A DNA stretch of 64,000 bases from the NCBI GenBank assembly GCA_032622095.1, contig CP136061.1:230950944-231014943 (forward strand), written 5' to 3'. Under the pieces are notes generated by a model. That model was not told the DNA's origin and did not search any database. It was given only the letters and a program-made list of their open reading frames with translations. The DNA is from Siphonodentalium dalli (lineage: Eukaryota > Mollusca > Scaphopoda > Gadilida > Siphonodentaliidae). The translations under genes and the position numbers were made by a program. Every line of letters begins with the position of its first letter. Position 1 is the first letter of the stretch. Positions 12,270 through 22,784 of the stretch are shown here, in pieces.

Positions 12270-14335
12270 TACACTGCTAGTTGTAGTCCTAATTAGTTGC
12301 TGTGCGGGAGTTAAAATCACCCAAAAGAATGACACTTTCCTTGTCTTTCTTAATTCGTGTAAGGTCTCTGTCTACGTCTACATTGCAACTGCCTTTTGCA
12401 AATTTTGTATTAGATGGTGGCATATATACAGCACCAATCAAAATATGACAGTCGATTCCAGTGTGTCTTAACCATATTACATGTTCACATACATTTGGGA
12501 TAGTTTTTCAGTATGATTCGATTTCGCGTTTTACTGCTAAAACTCTTCCCCCTGAATTCCTTCCGCCGAAAACGTTCGTTCTCCCCTTCGTGGGAAATAC
12601 TCGAAACCTGAAATATTCGGTACCACTCCATTGGCAGTCTTGGATTCGGTCAGACATATAATGTCATGTTTTCTTATTAGCTCATTAAATCAGGATATTT
12701 TGACCTATGATTTAAACCACATATATTCAGGGCCAGTAATTTAATTTTTACTCTATCATCATCATCGCCGTCGTCATCGCTGTCATCGTCATCATCGTCT
12801 TCATCATCGTCGTTATCATCATCGTCGTCATCAACGTAGTCATCGTCATCATCACCACCATCGTCATCATCAGCATCACAATCGTCATCATCATCATCAT
12901 CATCGGCATCATAATCATCAACGTCGTCATCAACATCACCACCAACAATAATAATAACATCACCATCAACATCGTCAACATCACTATCATCATGTTTATC
13001 ATCATCACCATCACCAATAGCATCTTCTTCGTTAGTCATAATAATAATAATGATCAGCATCATCGTCATATTCTTCGTTTGCATAATCGTCGTCATTGTC
13101 GTCATCACAATCGTCATCATCATTATCGTCATCACCGTCATCTTTCTCGTCTTCATCGTCATCGTCATCCCTATTATCAGCAGCTGCGCTGTCTTTACCA
13201 GTATTATCGACGTCACAGCCCACATCACAATCTCCACCATCATCATCCCCACCACGACTATAGAATTATAATTAACATCATCAACATCGTTTTATTCGTC
13301 ATAATCATCATCTTCATCATCGTCGGCGTCGTTTTTTAAAATCGTCATCATCATATGAGTAAACTTTCTGGTGTTTAGTCCCAAGCACATATATAGCACA
13401 TACCAAATTCAGTGCCGTAAGCACCGAACAACAAATCGAAATTGTGGAAAAGGATATAAGATAATCATTATAAATAGAATATGTCCCACAGAGAAAACGG
13501 ATAGCGTCTCCTCTGTGTCCTTTGAATTGCTTCCCTGGTTTCTCGGGAGGGGGTGAATCAACAATGTCTCACTTACGTCGCTTTATTAACCTCCAGTGCA
13601 GTTTCGGCTAAAGACTGAGCAAGTTTTTCCTTCCCAGTTGAGCCCAGGTGAATGCCGCGCTGATCCTCCTTGTCAGAAAGTTGTTTTACTGTTTGTCCCT
13701 TCTTCGTGATTATCTCGCTGTTGTCGGTTAACTTGGCCTTGTTGTATCTCTGGCACCACTGTTTGATGACCGTGTTAGCTTGAACACACACATCATTGTA
13801 TGTGGTGGTTCACTGACACCTCGCAGTATTTAAATGTCTCTTGTACATCGCGAACGGCATCCTGAATATTATAGTTGACACTGTCCACGTCAAATCCTGT
13901 TTTTACCCCAAATGCAGCGTCACACTGAGCATATTATTGGGGGTAATCCGGTCTGTTTTGTTGCTTTAGTAATGATCTTGCATGCAATCCCGGCTGTCGC
14001 ATCGGAGATGAACACAACTTCGGTTCCCGGCTTATCAGCACATCGCGACAATTGCTTCCACCATGACTATTGATTCATTGATGTTTGATTGGTTATCATT
14101 TGCACCGTTGGGTTTATGGTCATCATCATTATTGTTGCTCTCTTCAATCGACTCGCCGTCGGACTCACTATCATCATCATCCTCATCGGAGTCATCAATG
14201 ACAATGTTATCTACCTGTTATATATGGGACAAAGGCTCATTGTCCGACGATCTGACAACCTGCATACATTGACTCGACATTCCATTATCCGTGTATTTAT
14301 CTGCTGGATAAAAGCTGAAGCGGCCCATACGGATA
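12270..14335 (-). mobile_element. Decayed LINE: esterase-like ORF1 plus endonuclease (copy B)
   Basis: Counterpart of the copy A element with the same disruptions. The ORF1 end is best preserved here: minus-strand 13791-13573 reads QANTVIKQWCQRYNKAKL, TDNSEIITKKG and RGIHLGSTGKEKLAQSLAE, followed by a stop. An upstream frame (CDAAFGVKTGFDVDSVNYN) supplies the middle of the SGNH-like domain after a frameshift. The endonuclease start KLLALNICGL lies at about 12745, followed by an in-frame stop. No reverse transcriptase is present. Function is inferred from motifs only. Confidence 0.7.
12745..13350. repeat. GAT/ATC trinucleotide expansion (copy B)
   Basis: Imperfect triplet array equivalent to 6125-6735, with different internal lengths. 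The array has therefore gained and lost units since the duplication. The acidic and Met-rich frames across it are composition artefacts. Confidence 0.9.
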
Positions 14336-14960
14336 TTCAGTGAAAGGACCAGCAGATTGCATTCCGACCATCATCGTGCCCGGCATTCGGTCGGAAACGG
14401 CTTAACTACCTACAAAGTATATTATTATCGTGTCAGACAAGATGGGGCACTTGTTCAGAACCCTGGGCAATGTTCTGACAGTGTTCGCATATTCGGAGTG
14501 AAACTATTCGACATCATGGAATGCTTGTGTTTTTAATCATATAGTTGATTTCGATATATAGTGACTAAATTTTCGGCGCCTTTGCAAACTATCTGAAATG
14601 ATAGTTTCAAAGTTATCGAGTAATTGTTGTGGACTATACACTCGGGACAAATTCTATATGGATAACGTTTTGTTCACTTAAAACCGAACCCACCACTAGA
14701 AATTATACATTTCTTGGGCGAACTTCTCAAAGGATTATATATATATTCAGAAGCTATTACACTTGTGGATAAACCTTAGTTAACACTACATCTCACCCCT
14801 TCAACGATCAGTACAAATGCTTTGACCCGGATTAAACTTCTCGAGTGACCGGTTTGTATACATCAATTTGCCCAGAAAAATAGATTCGTACCAGAAACGT
14901 TGTTCATGGATGTCGAATCTGATAGACAGGAGTAAAGTGTCATGCGATCAACATTGTGGC

Positions 14961-15938
14961 ATGGAAAGCCAACTAACATCTATTGAGAATTCAACCGCTA
15001 ATGTTACAGTCACAGACACCAAGACAGTGACTTTAGGGATGGTTCAAATTATACTTGTCTTCGTTGGAACTATCGGAAATATTTTGATAATAATTGTGTT
15101 TTCTCGCACGACGATGCGATTAAGACGGTCCTCGTTGTTGTTTCTGTCGCTGGCAGTAGCAGACCTTATTGTACTGTTCACTGGTCTGGGATGCGAAGCG
15201 ATCAAAAGAGTAACTCATTGGGACCTCTTTACCGTGAGTGACGCATCATGTAAGGCACGTGTGTTTCTACCCTACGCTGTTGGCGATATCTGCGTCTGGA
15301 TCCTCGTTGTTCTAGCTATTGATCGAACCTTGCACGTGTGTCGTAATATGAAGAGCTCTTTCTTTTCGACCAAGAAGTCAGTTTTCTGTGAAATTGTGTT
15401 GATTGTAATCGGAAGTCTGCTGTCGAATTGTCAAATGCTATACACGTATGGAATAATATTGCCCACTGGTACTGAAAATCACTTGAGGAGCTGTGACTAT
15501 TCCGGGGCGCCAGAGATCATTTGGTTTGGGGTCAACGTCTGGTTTTGGATTGATCTTGTCAAGTATTCATTGGTTCCAGTTATCATTATCGCAATATGTA
15601 ACACTCTACTCATTATCCATATGAGGAAAACAACACAAGCCTTGAAATATTTCACTGGGAGCCTGGACCAAGGAAGACCAGGGAACAAAGCAACATCATC
15701 GACTTCACTTATGCTAATAGCCACGAGCTTCCAACTCTTATTGACAACAACACCACTGTCCTTAATAATGGCTATCAACAAAGACCATTCAACCTTTTTC
15801 GAGACCACTCTTTTTAATGTTCTGGTGACACCAAACGGGGCTAATAACTGCTTGAATATGTTCACGTATGTTATAAGCGGTAAGACATTTAGAGCCGAAC
15901 TCAGGCGTGTTCTGCATCAAGATGTCCACATTCGATAA
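14961..15938 (+). CDS. Class A (rhodopsin-type) orphan GPCR, intact copy
   Basis: Single-exon reading frame of 325 residues, a plausible plasma-membrane receptor acting through G proteins; the ligand is unknown. The N-terminus has N-glycosylation sites (NSTANVT). Seven hydrophobic segments lie at roughly 26-48, 59-78, 99-120, 140-160, 190-217, 245-270 and 283-305. Class A marks are GN in TM1 (VGTIGNILI), LAVAD in TM2, a Cys before TM3 (ASCKARVF) with a partner in loop 2 (RSCDYSG), DRT in place of DRY, and a degenerate TM7 NPxxY (LNMFTYVISG) followed by KTFRAELRRV. TM6 lacks the CWxP Trp (SFQLLLTTTP), as in several FMRFamide-receptor-like invertebrate orphans. The start at 14961 has good context (G at -3 and +4) and is conserved in paralogs C and E. 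An in-frame ATG at 14910 would add 17 residues. It is the only open member of a plus-strand tandem family. The C-terminal tail is short. Confidence 0.85.
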   Translation: MESQLTSIENSTANVTVTDTKTVTLGMVQIILVFVGTIGNILIIIVFSRTTMRLRRSSLLFLSLAVADLIVLFTGLGCEAIKRVTHWDLFTVSDASCKARVFLPYAVGDICVWILVVLAIDRTLHVCRNMKSSFFSTKKSVFCEIVLIVIGSLLSNCQMLYTYGIILPTGTENHLRSCDYSGAPEIIWFGVNVWFWIDLVKYSLVPVIIIAICNTLLIIHMRKTTQALKYFTGSLDQGRPGNKATSSTSLMLIATSFQLLLTTTPLSLIMAINKDHSTFFETTLFNVLVTPNGANNCLNMFTYVISGKTFRAELRRVLHQDVHIR

Positions 15939-17019
15939 CTGTGTCTTCTAGCAGACAACAAACAAACCAACTAACTGGTGGACCACATCCGCACACTGAA
16001 GTCCAACAACCAAACTAAAATGATGTCCAGCGTCCATACAGACTGGAACATTGATAACATAGACCTTTGTATATGGAACACCATAGAAGAGCTGTGACTT
16101 CGGGTTATCATTTCAAGCCCACAATAATAATAACGATTGTAATTTGTTTTCGGCTAGTGTTTTGATGTATGAGGATGGCATATTTTTCTATGGTTCGTGC
16201 ATCTATATTTATATATAAATGTAATGCTCATTGCGACTTGTTTGTTTATTATTGTTTCTTTCTTTATGCATCGAATTTGGTATCAAATTCCAGTTGACAC
16301 TTGCTGTTGGTGCAAAGCGTGTCGAATCGAGACGTTATCCCGAAACACATCTACTATACATGATCTCATTACATACATTAGTGCGCGAGGTGACATATAG
16401 TCGCGATAACTTACAATTCCCTGCGCATATATGCCCATTGTCCATGCTGTATAACGACATATGACCACAGTATATACTACATGTAATAGTGCACGTAAAG
16501 TGCATGTAATTTACAGCCTTACCTTGGGGGTACCTTCACACTCTGATATGTTGCAGGTATTTTCCATTTGCATGTAGTCTACATGCAACATACGTTACAT
16601 GTGTTTACGTTTATTTCGCTGACAGCCCAATCGTGATCGTACGTGTAGGAAAAGTACGCCAAGCTAGTAATGGATTGAAATGTAAACCCGCTACGTCAGA
16701 TTGACGCGCTATGCCGATCGAAATACTTATTTGCACTTCAACTCAGCTACCAAATATCCTGAAAATAAGCTCATCTTGACTTGCTGATATCGGAATTATT
16801 TTTGAATCTGAATTACGCTCTATATTATCCTAAATCGACTTACCAGATGCACGCTCGTGCACGCTTGTGGGATTTATTCATATTGAAACAAGTAACGATA
16901 ATCCGATCTCATTCTGGGTTTAAATCTGACAAACGGCATGTCTCTCAACACGAGTTCATGCGCTGTTCATAACTGTGGTTGTAATATATTGTCTGCAAGA
17001 TGCTTTACCCGAAATGACA

Positions 17020-17475
17020 AAATTAGGTTTATTCAAAGAGTAGGATCTGTCTATTTGTCTGTCTGTCCGCCTGTCTGTTCGCAACTGTTTTCCCATACCC
17101 CTGGGCCGATTTCAACCAAATTTGGTGTGGTAATTCGGGTAACCAGGCGTTACGTTTTCAAAATATTGATTTAAAAGAAAGAACAATTTAATTAAAAATA
17201 TATATATAAAATAGTGTTGTTAAATTGAGCAAGAAGTTTAATCTAAGAAGTAAAACAATTTAAAATTTAAATTTTGTTTTTTTTGTTTTAAACTTAATTT
17301 AATTGTTTTTTCCAAATCAAAATATTCAAATGATCAAAATGTACGCGAAGTGCACAAATGGGTCGCAGGCTCCTAGCAGAATACAGGCCCCTTCGACGCT
17401 GAATGCAGGCTCCAAAAGTGAACCATTTCAGCTAGTCTATATAAGAGTAGGATATGTCTATCTGTCTGTCTGTCA
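17020..17475 (+). repeat. Dispersed repeat with CTGTCTGTC tract, plus copy
   Basis: It starts at AGAGTAGGATCTGTCTATTT and contains TTCAACCAAATTTGGTGTGG, GTTAAATTGAGCAAG, GATCAAAATGTACGCGAAGT and ends TTTCAGCTAGT. The reverse complement of 41830-42230 carries the same words in the same order. A second truncated start (AAGAGTAGGATATGTCTATC) follows at about 17446, suggesting tandem copies. No coding capacity is visible. Confidence 0.8.
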
Positions 17476-18703
17476 ACAGTTGGAAAGTTCATGCCTGACA
17501 ATGTGACACAACATCGCAACAAAATTAGGTTGCAATTTTCCAACCATGCAGTAATTACATGTATACTATATGAAGTTTGTCGTTTTCAGACACAGTTTTC
17601 CATAATTAGGGAGCGTGTCTATATAGAAATGTTCAATGTGAACCTATTTTTGTCCTGATTAATGTAAGTTCATATCTGTTAGAAAGACAACCACCAAAAA
17701 ATAATGTTCTATGATTGAGAATGCTCATGCCATGCCCGATGATCAATGAACAATTGTCCTGATATGTGACTGAATATACAGTGTTGTGCATTGTGCTTAA
17801 TATTTGTTATTGAGTTATTGTTTATTATATTATTAAAAGCTAACTCAGCATTATTATACAAATGAACCCCCCCTCACAGAGCCAAAAAATATATAAGCTA
17901 TTTGTAGATTTGCTTTTGTTTTTGTTTAGGAAGTTAATAATTATTCGAAAAGTTCTTGGCTCTTAAAAAAAAAACAAATTAGACCACCCCTACACATATT
18001 AGCACAGGTAGCCCTTTAGATAGCTATCTGAGTTTGATATTATCCATCATTACCTGTGATCTGGGATGGAAAATTCTCACCCGAGGGCCGGACACGATGC
18101 TTGCCGAATATCTGGCCCCGACCGAGGGTGAGATTTTGCCATGCCCATGTCATGATGGACCATTTTTTCTCCCAACCCAAGAGCCTCAGTCCGATCTTTT
18201 TGTTGTATACCAATCTTTGGCACACTCCAGTAACTTCGTAGCGGTACTACTGGTGAGAACTCTGATGCGATATTCATGATTCAAAATTATCGTGGATGAT
18301 TTCGGTATATATATCAAAAACAAAGCGCGGTACCCGTGTGTGCAGGTTTAATACGTTTGAGACTATACGTCACATCGTTGCACCTGCACCGATTCCGATA
18401 AACATGCGTATTGATATGAAATCTTTACAACTAGACTAACAGTGTTTGCCGTTGGAACTGTCCATATCGGTACCATTATAAAAGGGAACATGTTATATGA
18501 CATAATAATGTTAGATTGTCGTGTTCGACGATGTATTGCAACGATGAACGTGAAACTATATTTCGTTCGTAATTTGTGAAGCGGTTTTTGTTTACACGTT
18601 TACGAAATGTACAAGTAATGCCAGGTTCGCTTTGGGGCATTCCGTTCGATGATATGTGTTCAGTTACGTCTAAAGTAGTTTATAGTGCATGTTATGCAAC
18701 TCT
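17476..18703. other. No gene seen; short inverted repeats
   Basis: AT-rich non-coding sequence. AAAATTCTCACCCGAGGGCC near 18069 is partly inverted near 18110-18136 (CCGAGGGTGAGATTTT), resembling the CTCACCC motifs of the foldback core at 18.8 kb. Nothing else is recognisable. Confidence 0.5.
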
Positions 18704-19130
18704 GCGTTTTTATTAGCGTCCACGAATTCGTCCGAATTTATTGACTTGAAACGTGAAGTGTGACTGGATGGCCGCCATTGTTTTAGTGTACACAAGACAT
18801 GCTGATGGCTCGTTAAAATAGTTCCGGTTGAGTGAGAGAGCAGTCACATGGGGTGGGTGACATAGGAAAATCTCACCCAGCAATCTCACACGGGCTGCCT
18901 GTGCTAAAATGTGTATAGGGTGGGAGAATTTCCTATCTTACACAACACATGACTGCTGTCTCATCCCACCCAAGTGGCTGATGTATACATACTTAATTAA
19001 GGCCGGGACTATTTTAACGAGCTATGGTCATGTTAGTGTAAACTAGAACAATGCGACCAAGAGTATATAACGCTTCACGTTTCAAGTCAATAAATGCATG
19101 CGGGCGAATTCGTGGACGCTAATGAAAATG
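18704..19130. mobile_element. Foldback element with ~125-bp inverted arms
   Basis: The left arm (18704-18829) begins GCGTTTTTATTAGCGTCCAC, contains TTATTGACTTGAAACGTGAA, and ends near GCTCGTTAAAATAGTTCCGG. The right arm (19001-19130) is its reverse complement, ending GGACGCTAATGAAAATG. The core carries CTCACCCAGCAATCTCACAC and CATGACTGCTGTCTCA. No ORF is present. The structure is typical of a non-autonomous foldback or MITE element. Confidence 0.82.
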
Positions 19131-19844
19131 GAGATATCGTCGCCTGAGAATCACAATGTGCTAAACACCACATTTAAAAATGAGTTATTGGTATCGGTGG
19201 AATCGGGAGAGCAAGGGCTACATTTCGTGCGCAATTTCATCATGACCCCACCTATATCGAACGAGATATAGCCCAATGGAATAATGATACATCACTAAAT
19301 TACGATAAACATTAGCGTCAGAGTGATCTAACTCCTGAGTTATAATAATATATCTGTAGGAGCCAATGGCCGTGATTTTTTATGTCACGTGACCGGTTTC
19401 AGACGGAGTTTGCATTGTTTGGAAAACACGATAAAACGGAAGAAGAAAGACAACTACATGTACATAATTGCGCTTACATGTGAGTTTATATAATATTGCA
19501 TGCGCCAAATAAGCCCCATGCATTTATTTGTCATCCCGCTTGTGTGTTTATGAACCACTTTTATATATAACAATATATAGCATTGAGATTTAATCAGCCA
19601 CGATTAGCGTGGTGTTCCATGTACGGAGATGTAACATGATAGTTCGGATACTTAGACTTATAATGCACGTCATGTGATGCACGTCATGTGATTCACATCC
19701 GCTTGCAATTCAGTCAGAAAGCGGAGTTATAACAATATTGCCATGGCACGTTGCGACATTAGTTTTAAAAATAATGCTTGATGAATTGCTTAACATGTCA
19801 TTGAGAAAACATATACATGTAACATTGTTGTAGCGTCACTGGTT

Positions 19845-19980
19845 ATATGAGATTGGAAAATCTCATTCTGATATTTCACACGGGCAGTCTGTGCTAAAAA
19901 TGTGTAGGGTGGGGAACATTTCATATCTCACACCACACATGACTGCTGTCTCACCCCATCCAGGTTTATCAGCCATGTCC
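19845..19980. repeat. Partial second copy of the 18.8-kb core
   Basis: GAGATTGGAAAATCTCATTC, CACACGGGCAGTCTGTGCTA and CACACATGACTGCTGTCTCA match the core of the 18704-19130 element in the same order, but without the long inverted arms. The core therefore exists as a separate repeat, or this copy is truncated. Confidence 0.7.
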
Positions 19981-19984
19981 GTGT

Positions 19985-20290
19985 AAAATGGTTGCCTCTT
20001 GAGTTATCGTTAAATACGATCACTTTACATTTGTGTTGATTGTACAAAAAACGCAACTTTCTGCTGTAATTGCTGCATATGTTACAGAGTTTCTGTAGGC
20101 CAATTGACGATAGAGAAAATAGTGTCATATCATCTGCCTGAGTTGGAGTACTGCAGTTGATTCCATGCAACCTAAGTCCAAAGTTTGACAGCTCAACTAA
20201 AGCTCTTAAATAAATCATCTATATCGATTGCGTAAAATATGGGAGACAAGGGTCGTCTTGCCTTGTACCCTGACTTATTAGTATGGTCGT
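19985..20290 (-). pseudogene. LINE reverse transcriptase fragment (ADD box)
   Basis: The minus frame reads ELSNFGLRLHGINCSTPTQA, then ADDMTLFS, then GLQKLCNICSNYSRKLRFLY and KCKVIVF. This is the order of RT motif 5 (usually YADDMVLLS) and the following helix with KxKxIVF. Just upstream, GTRQDDPCLPYF echoes the GVRQGDPLSPYLF box, with stops between. It is a short dead fragment of a non-LTR retrotransposon. Confidence 0.75.
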
Positions 20291-20890
20291 CGGAGGGTTA
20301 AACCCAGAAGAAATTGGTAAAGAAGCGGTTTTGGTGTCATTCGACGCGGGAGAATCTCGTGTATAACATATCCAAAATCCGCTAAAATCCGCTTTGGGGA
20401 AAATTCAGAATTCAAGATGGCGTGCACAACATATGGCCGCCAATAATAATGAAAATCGCAAATTGGTAGTTATTCACGAAAACCCACACTACAAAACGCA
20501 AATTCGGCACCAATATACATCATTGATTGAAATCAGTATGTTTTGTGGGTATGAGTAGCCAAGCACGATTCAAAATTCTAAGATGGATACCAAAATGGCC
20601 ACCGAAAATGGTCGAAATTTAAGTTCTGCTCAGATGAAAGCCGAAACAACACTTCGGTTGTGAGCTAACGATGCCAAACTCATTAAACATATTGCCAATA
20701 ATATCTACTACCATAATCATTTAAGTGCGTAATGTTCCAACTACACACTTAGAAATAACAAGCCATATAGGTACTAAGGTAGTGTCCATATGTCTGTTAG
20801 TACCAGACCAACAGGTATCGAGACGAATTTGGTTCTATATATTGATCTAGTACCACACCATGTTGGTACTATCCACTCTCGGAACCTAAA
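20291..20890. other. No gene seen
   Basis: Non-coding sequence with short imperfect repeats (AAAATCCGCT twice near 20373; AAGATGG words at about 20415 and 20580). TAGGTACTAAGGTAGTGTCC near 20768 resembles the GGTACT words clustered at 25.2-25.6 kb. Confidence 0.4.
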
Positions 20891-20897
20891 TGTTAGC

Positions 20898-21000
20898 CAC
20901 GTGATGGCATCACGTGATAATTCATTTGGCACTAGCGCGATCTCGATACCAAAGTGTTACCCACGTGATGGCATCACGTGATAATTCATTTGGTACTAGC
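20898..21000. repeat. 64-bp direct repeat holding palindromic CACGTG boxes
   Basis: CACGTGATGGCATCACGTGA occurs at 20898 and again at 20962, each followed by TAATTCATTTGG and a TACTAGC/CACTAGC variant. Each unit holds a 19-bp interrupted palindrome with two CACGTG E-boxes. Whether it binds bHLH proteins is not shown. Confidence 0.75.
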
Positions 21001-22780
21001 CGATCTCGATAAAATGGCGGCGTCCAGCCACTTCAAGTTGAGACGATTGAGATTTGTTACAGTATATAAACATGGACGAAGAGACAAACAAACATCAGAC
21101 TTAGACATGTTATGTTGGCATCGGACTCGGCTTACATGCTGTAGTATATGCCAGTTTAGGTACGTTAATCGCTCGCTGGGTGGATTTAAGATTAGGGAAG
21201 TAACTTCTCTGAAATTCATCAACATATTTTGTGTGTGTGTGTGAAATTGGAACTAACTGGCTTCTCAATAACCTGGAATATTGTCAGCACTGTGTGGATT
21301 ATTGTTGTACATGGACGGGACAAGATGATATATAACCTCCGAAAAAATAACGGGCGTTTACATTATTGAAAGCAGCAATTTTCGGTGAACTGAGCCAGAC
21401 CAAATTGAAAAGTCATTGAGTGCAGTCGGGTTACATGCACAACACAACAGTATTGTGAATTACAAAAGACAGATACTTAAGTTTCACAACATTATAAACC
21501 GCCCAATTAACTCACAAGAGTCAACCACTGGTGACTATGATTACGAGACATCCAATTCTGTAGAAATTAGTCAGAGTTATGACGTCACAGATCGGTCATG
21601 ACTCCTGAGTCAGTAACAAGTTTGATGGCTACAACGTACAAGTACCTGTGCAAAGGACGACGGATCATATTCTTCAATTTTCATCGAAACGTGATTTGAG
21701 AACCATGTCGCCATGACATGTCGCCCAGTTACGGAGTTTGCTATTCTTCTGATCGAAACGCCTGTGATGCTGTGATATTGTTCTGATATATTTATGGAAT
21801 GGTCGATAATCTCGGAGATATGGATCCAATTCTGGGACCCACATTATAACTGAATCAATCGCAAGCTTTTAGTAACGTACTACAGCTATGCTCTAATTAA
21901 TCACCCCCTTTAACAAGGTTGTAGGGCGTTAATGACACCGGTTATACCATACCGCCGTTCAACCATGGTCAAGTGGTTGATATGTGGCAACCGCAGATAA
22001 TCTTTATACAGTCTTATTAATAATATTTTGCGACCGCTGTACTCCGCACTAATTTTTAACATGGACACCTTGTAAACACCCAGTCCAGGTTTTCATCAGC
22101 GCCATGCACCATATTAACTATACACAAAACAATATTTCAATTAATAATTTGTTTACGGTTTAATTAACATTCAAGGTTGGTCACTGACCGACATTCGCAA
22201 CTACTCGTAATATCGGTGGCCAATGTCGTTAAGGGGGGGGGGGTAGCTTAGCTGTATACATACATGAACATGTAGACATTCCAATGTCCAGATGCTTCAT
22301 GTTCTTATCAAACATGTCTGGCTACATGTATGGTTATCATTCTGAGCGATTCGGCCATTTCCGCTTTGCTAGGAAATAACCTCATCCATAACTGGAAACC
22401 ATATTAGCGAAATTCTACATTATATGGCTCTGGTGATCAGGCAATGCCACTGACTTGTTGACGCATAGATGCGAATGGAGAATAATTTATTAACTATGGC
22501 TTTACCAAACTTTATCATATATTAAATACATTAAACTCTCTTTGTGTTACATGTATCTTAGTATTTGTTCACTTACTGATACAGCGCATTGGAAGTGTAC
22601 GATAAGCAAAACACTGAACACCATGGCAATTGTTTTGGGAGAGTGATAATAATTCTGGTAACCCATTCAACATCTCCTTGTAGCGAGGACTAGTGAGCGC
22701 TATAGCGGTATTTTTCAAACAACAGTTTTAATTAACCAAAGTTAATGGTCTCCCCATTTTTGAGTATTTTGTTATCGCAC
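21001..22780. other. No gene seen
   Basis: Only short ORFs without domains. A (GT)n run lies near 21229-21243 and an 11-base poly-G tract at 22233-22243. Confidence 0.45.
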
Positions 22781-22784
22781 ACTA

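Larger units (their letters stand above)
10168..16593 (+). repeat. Tandem segmental duplication, copy B
   Basis: Direct copy of 2074-9957 lacking the 1.46-kb minisatellite block, and carrying the uninterrupted GPCR. The right boundary is marked by CTACATGCAACATACG, after which the two copies diverge completely. Confidence 0.93.

Noticed and set aside
12677-13255. Minus-strand ORF of 192 codons with poly-Met and poly-Asp
   Set aside because: Same triplet array in copy B. Different frames are equally open, showing composition and not selection.
14868-14909. Extended N-terminus for the intact GPCR from a TTG at 14868
   Set aside because: TTG is not a credible animal start. The ATG at 14961 has better context and is conserved in paralogs C and E.
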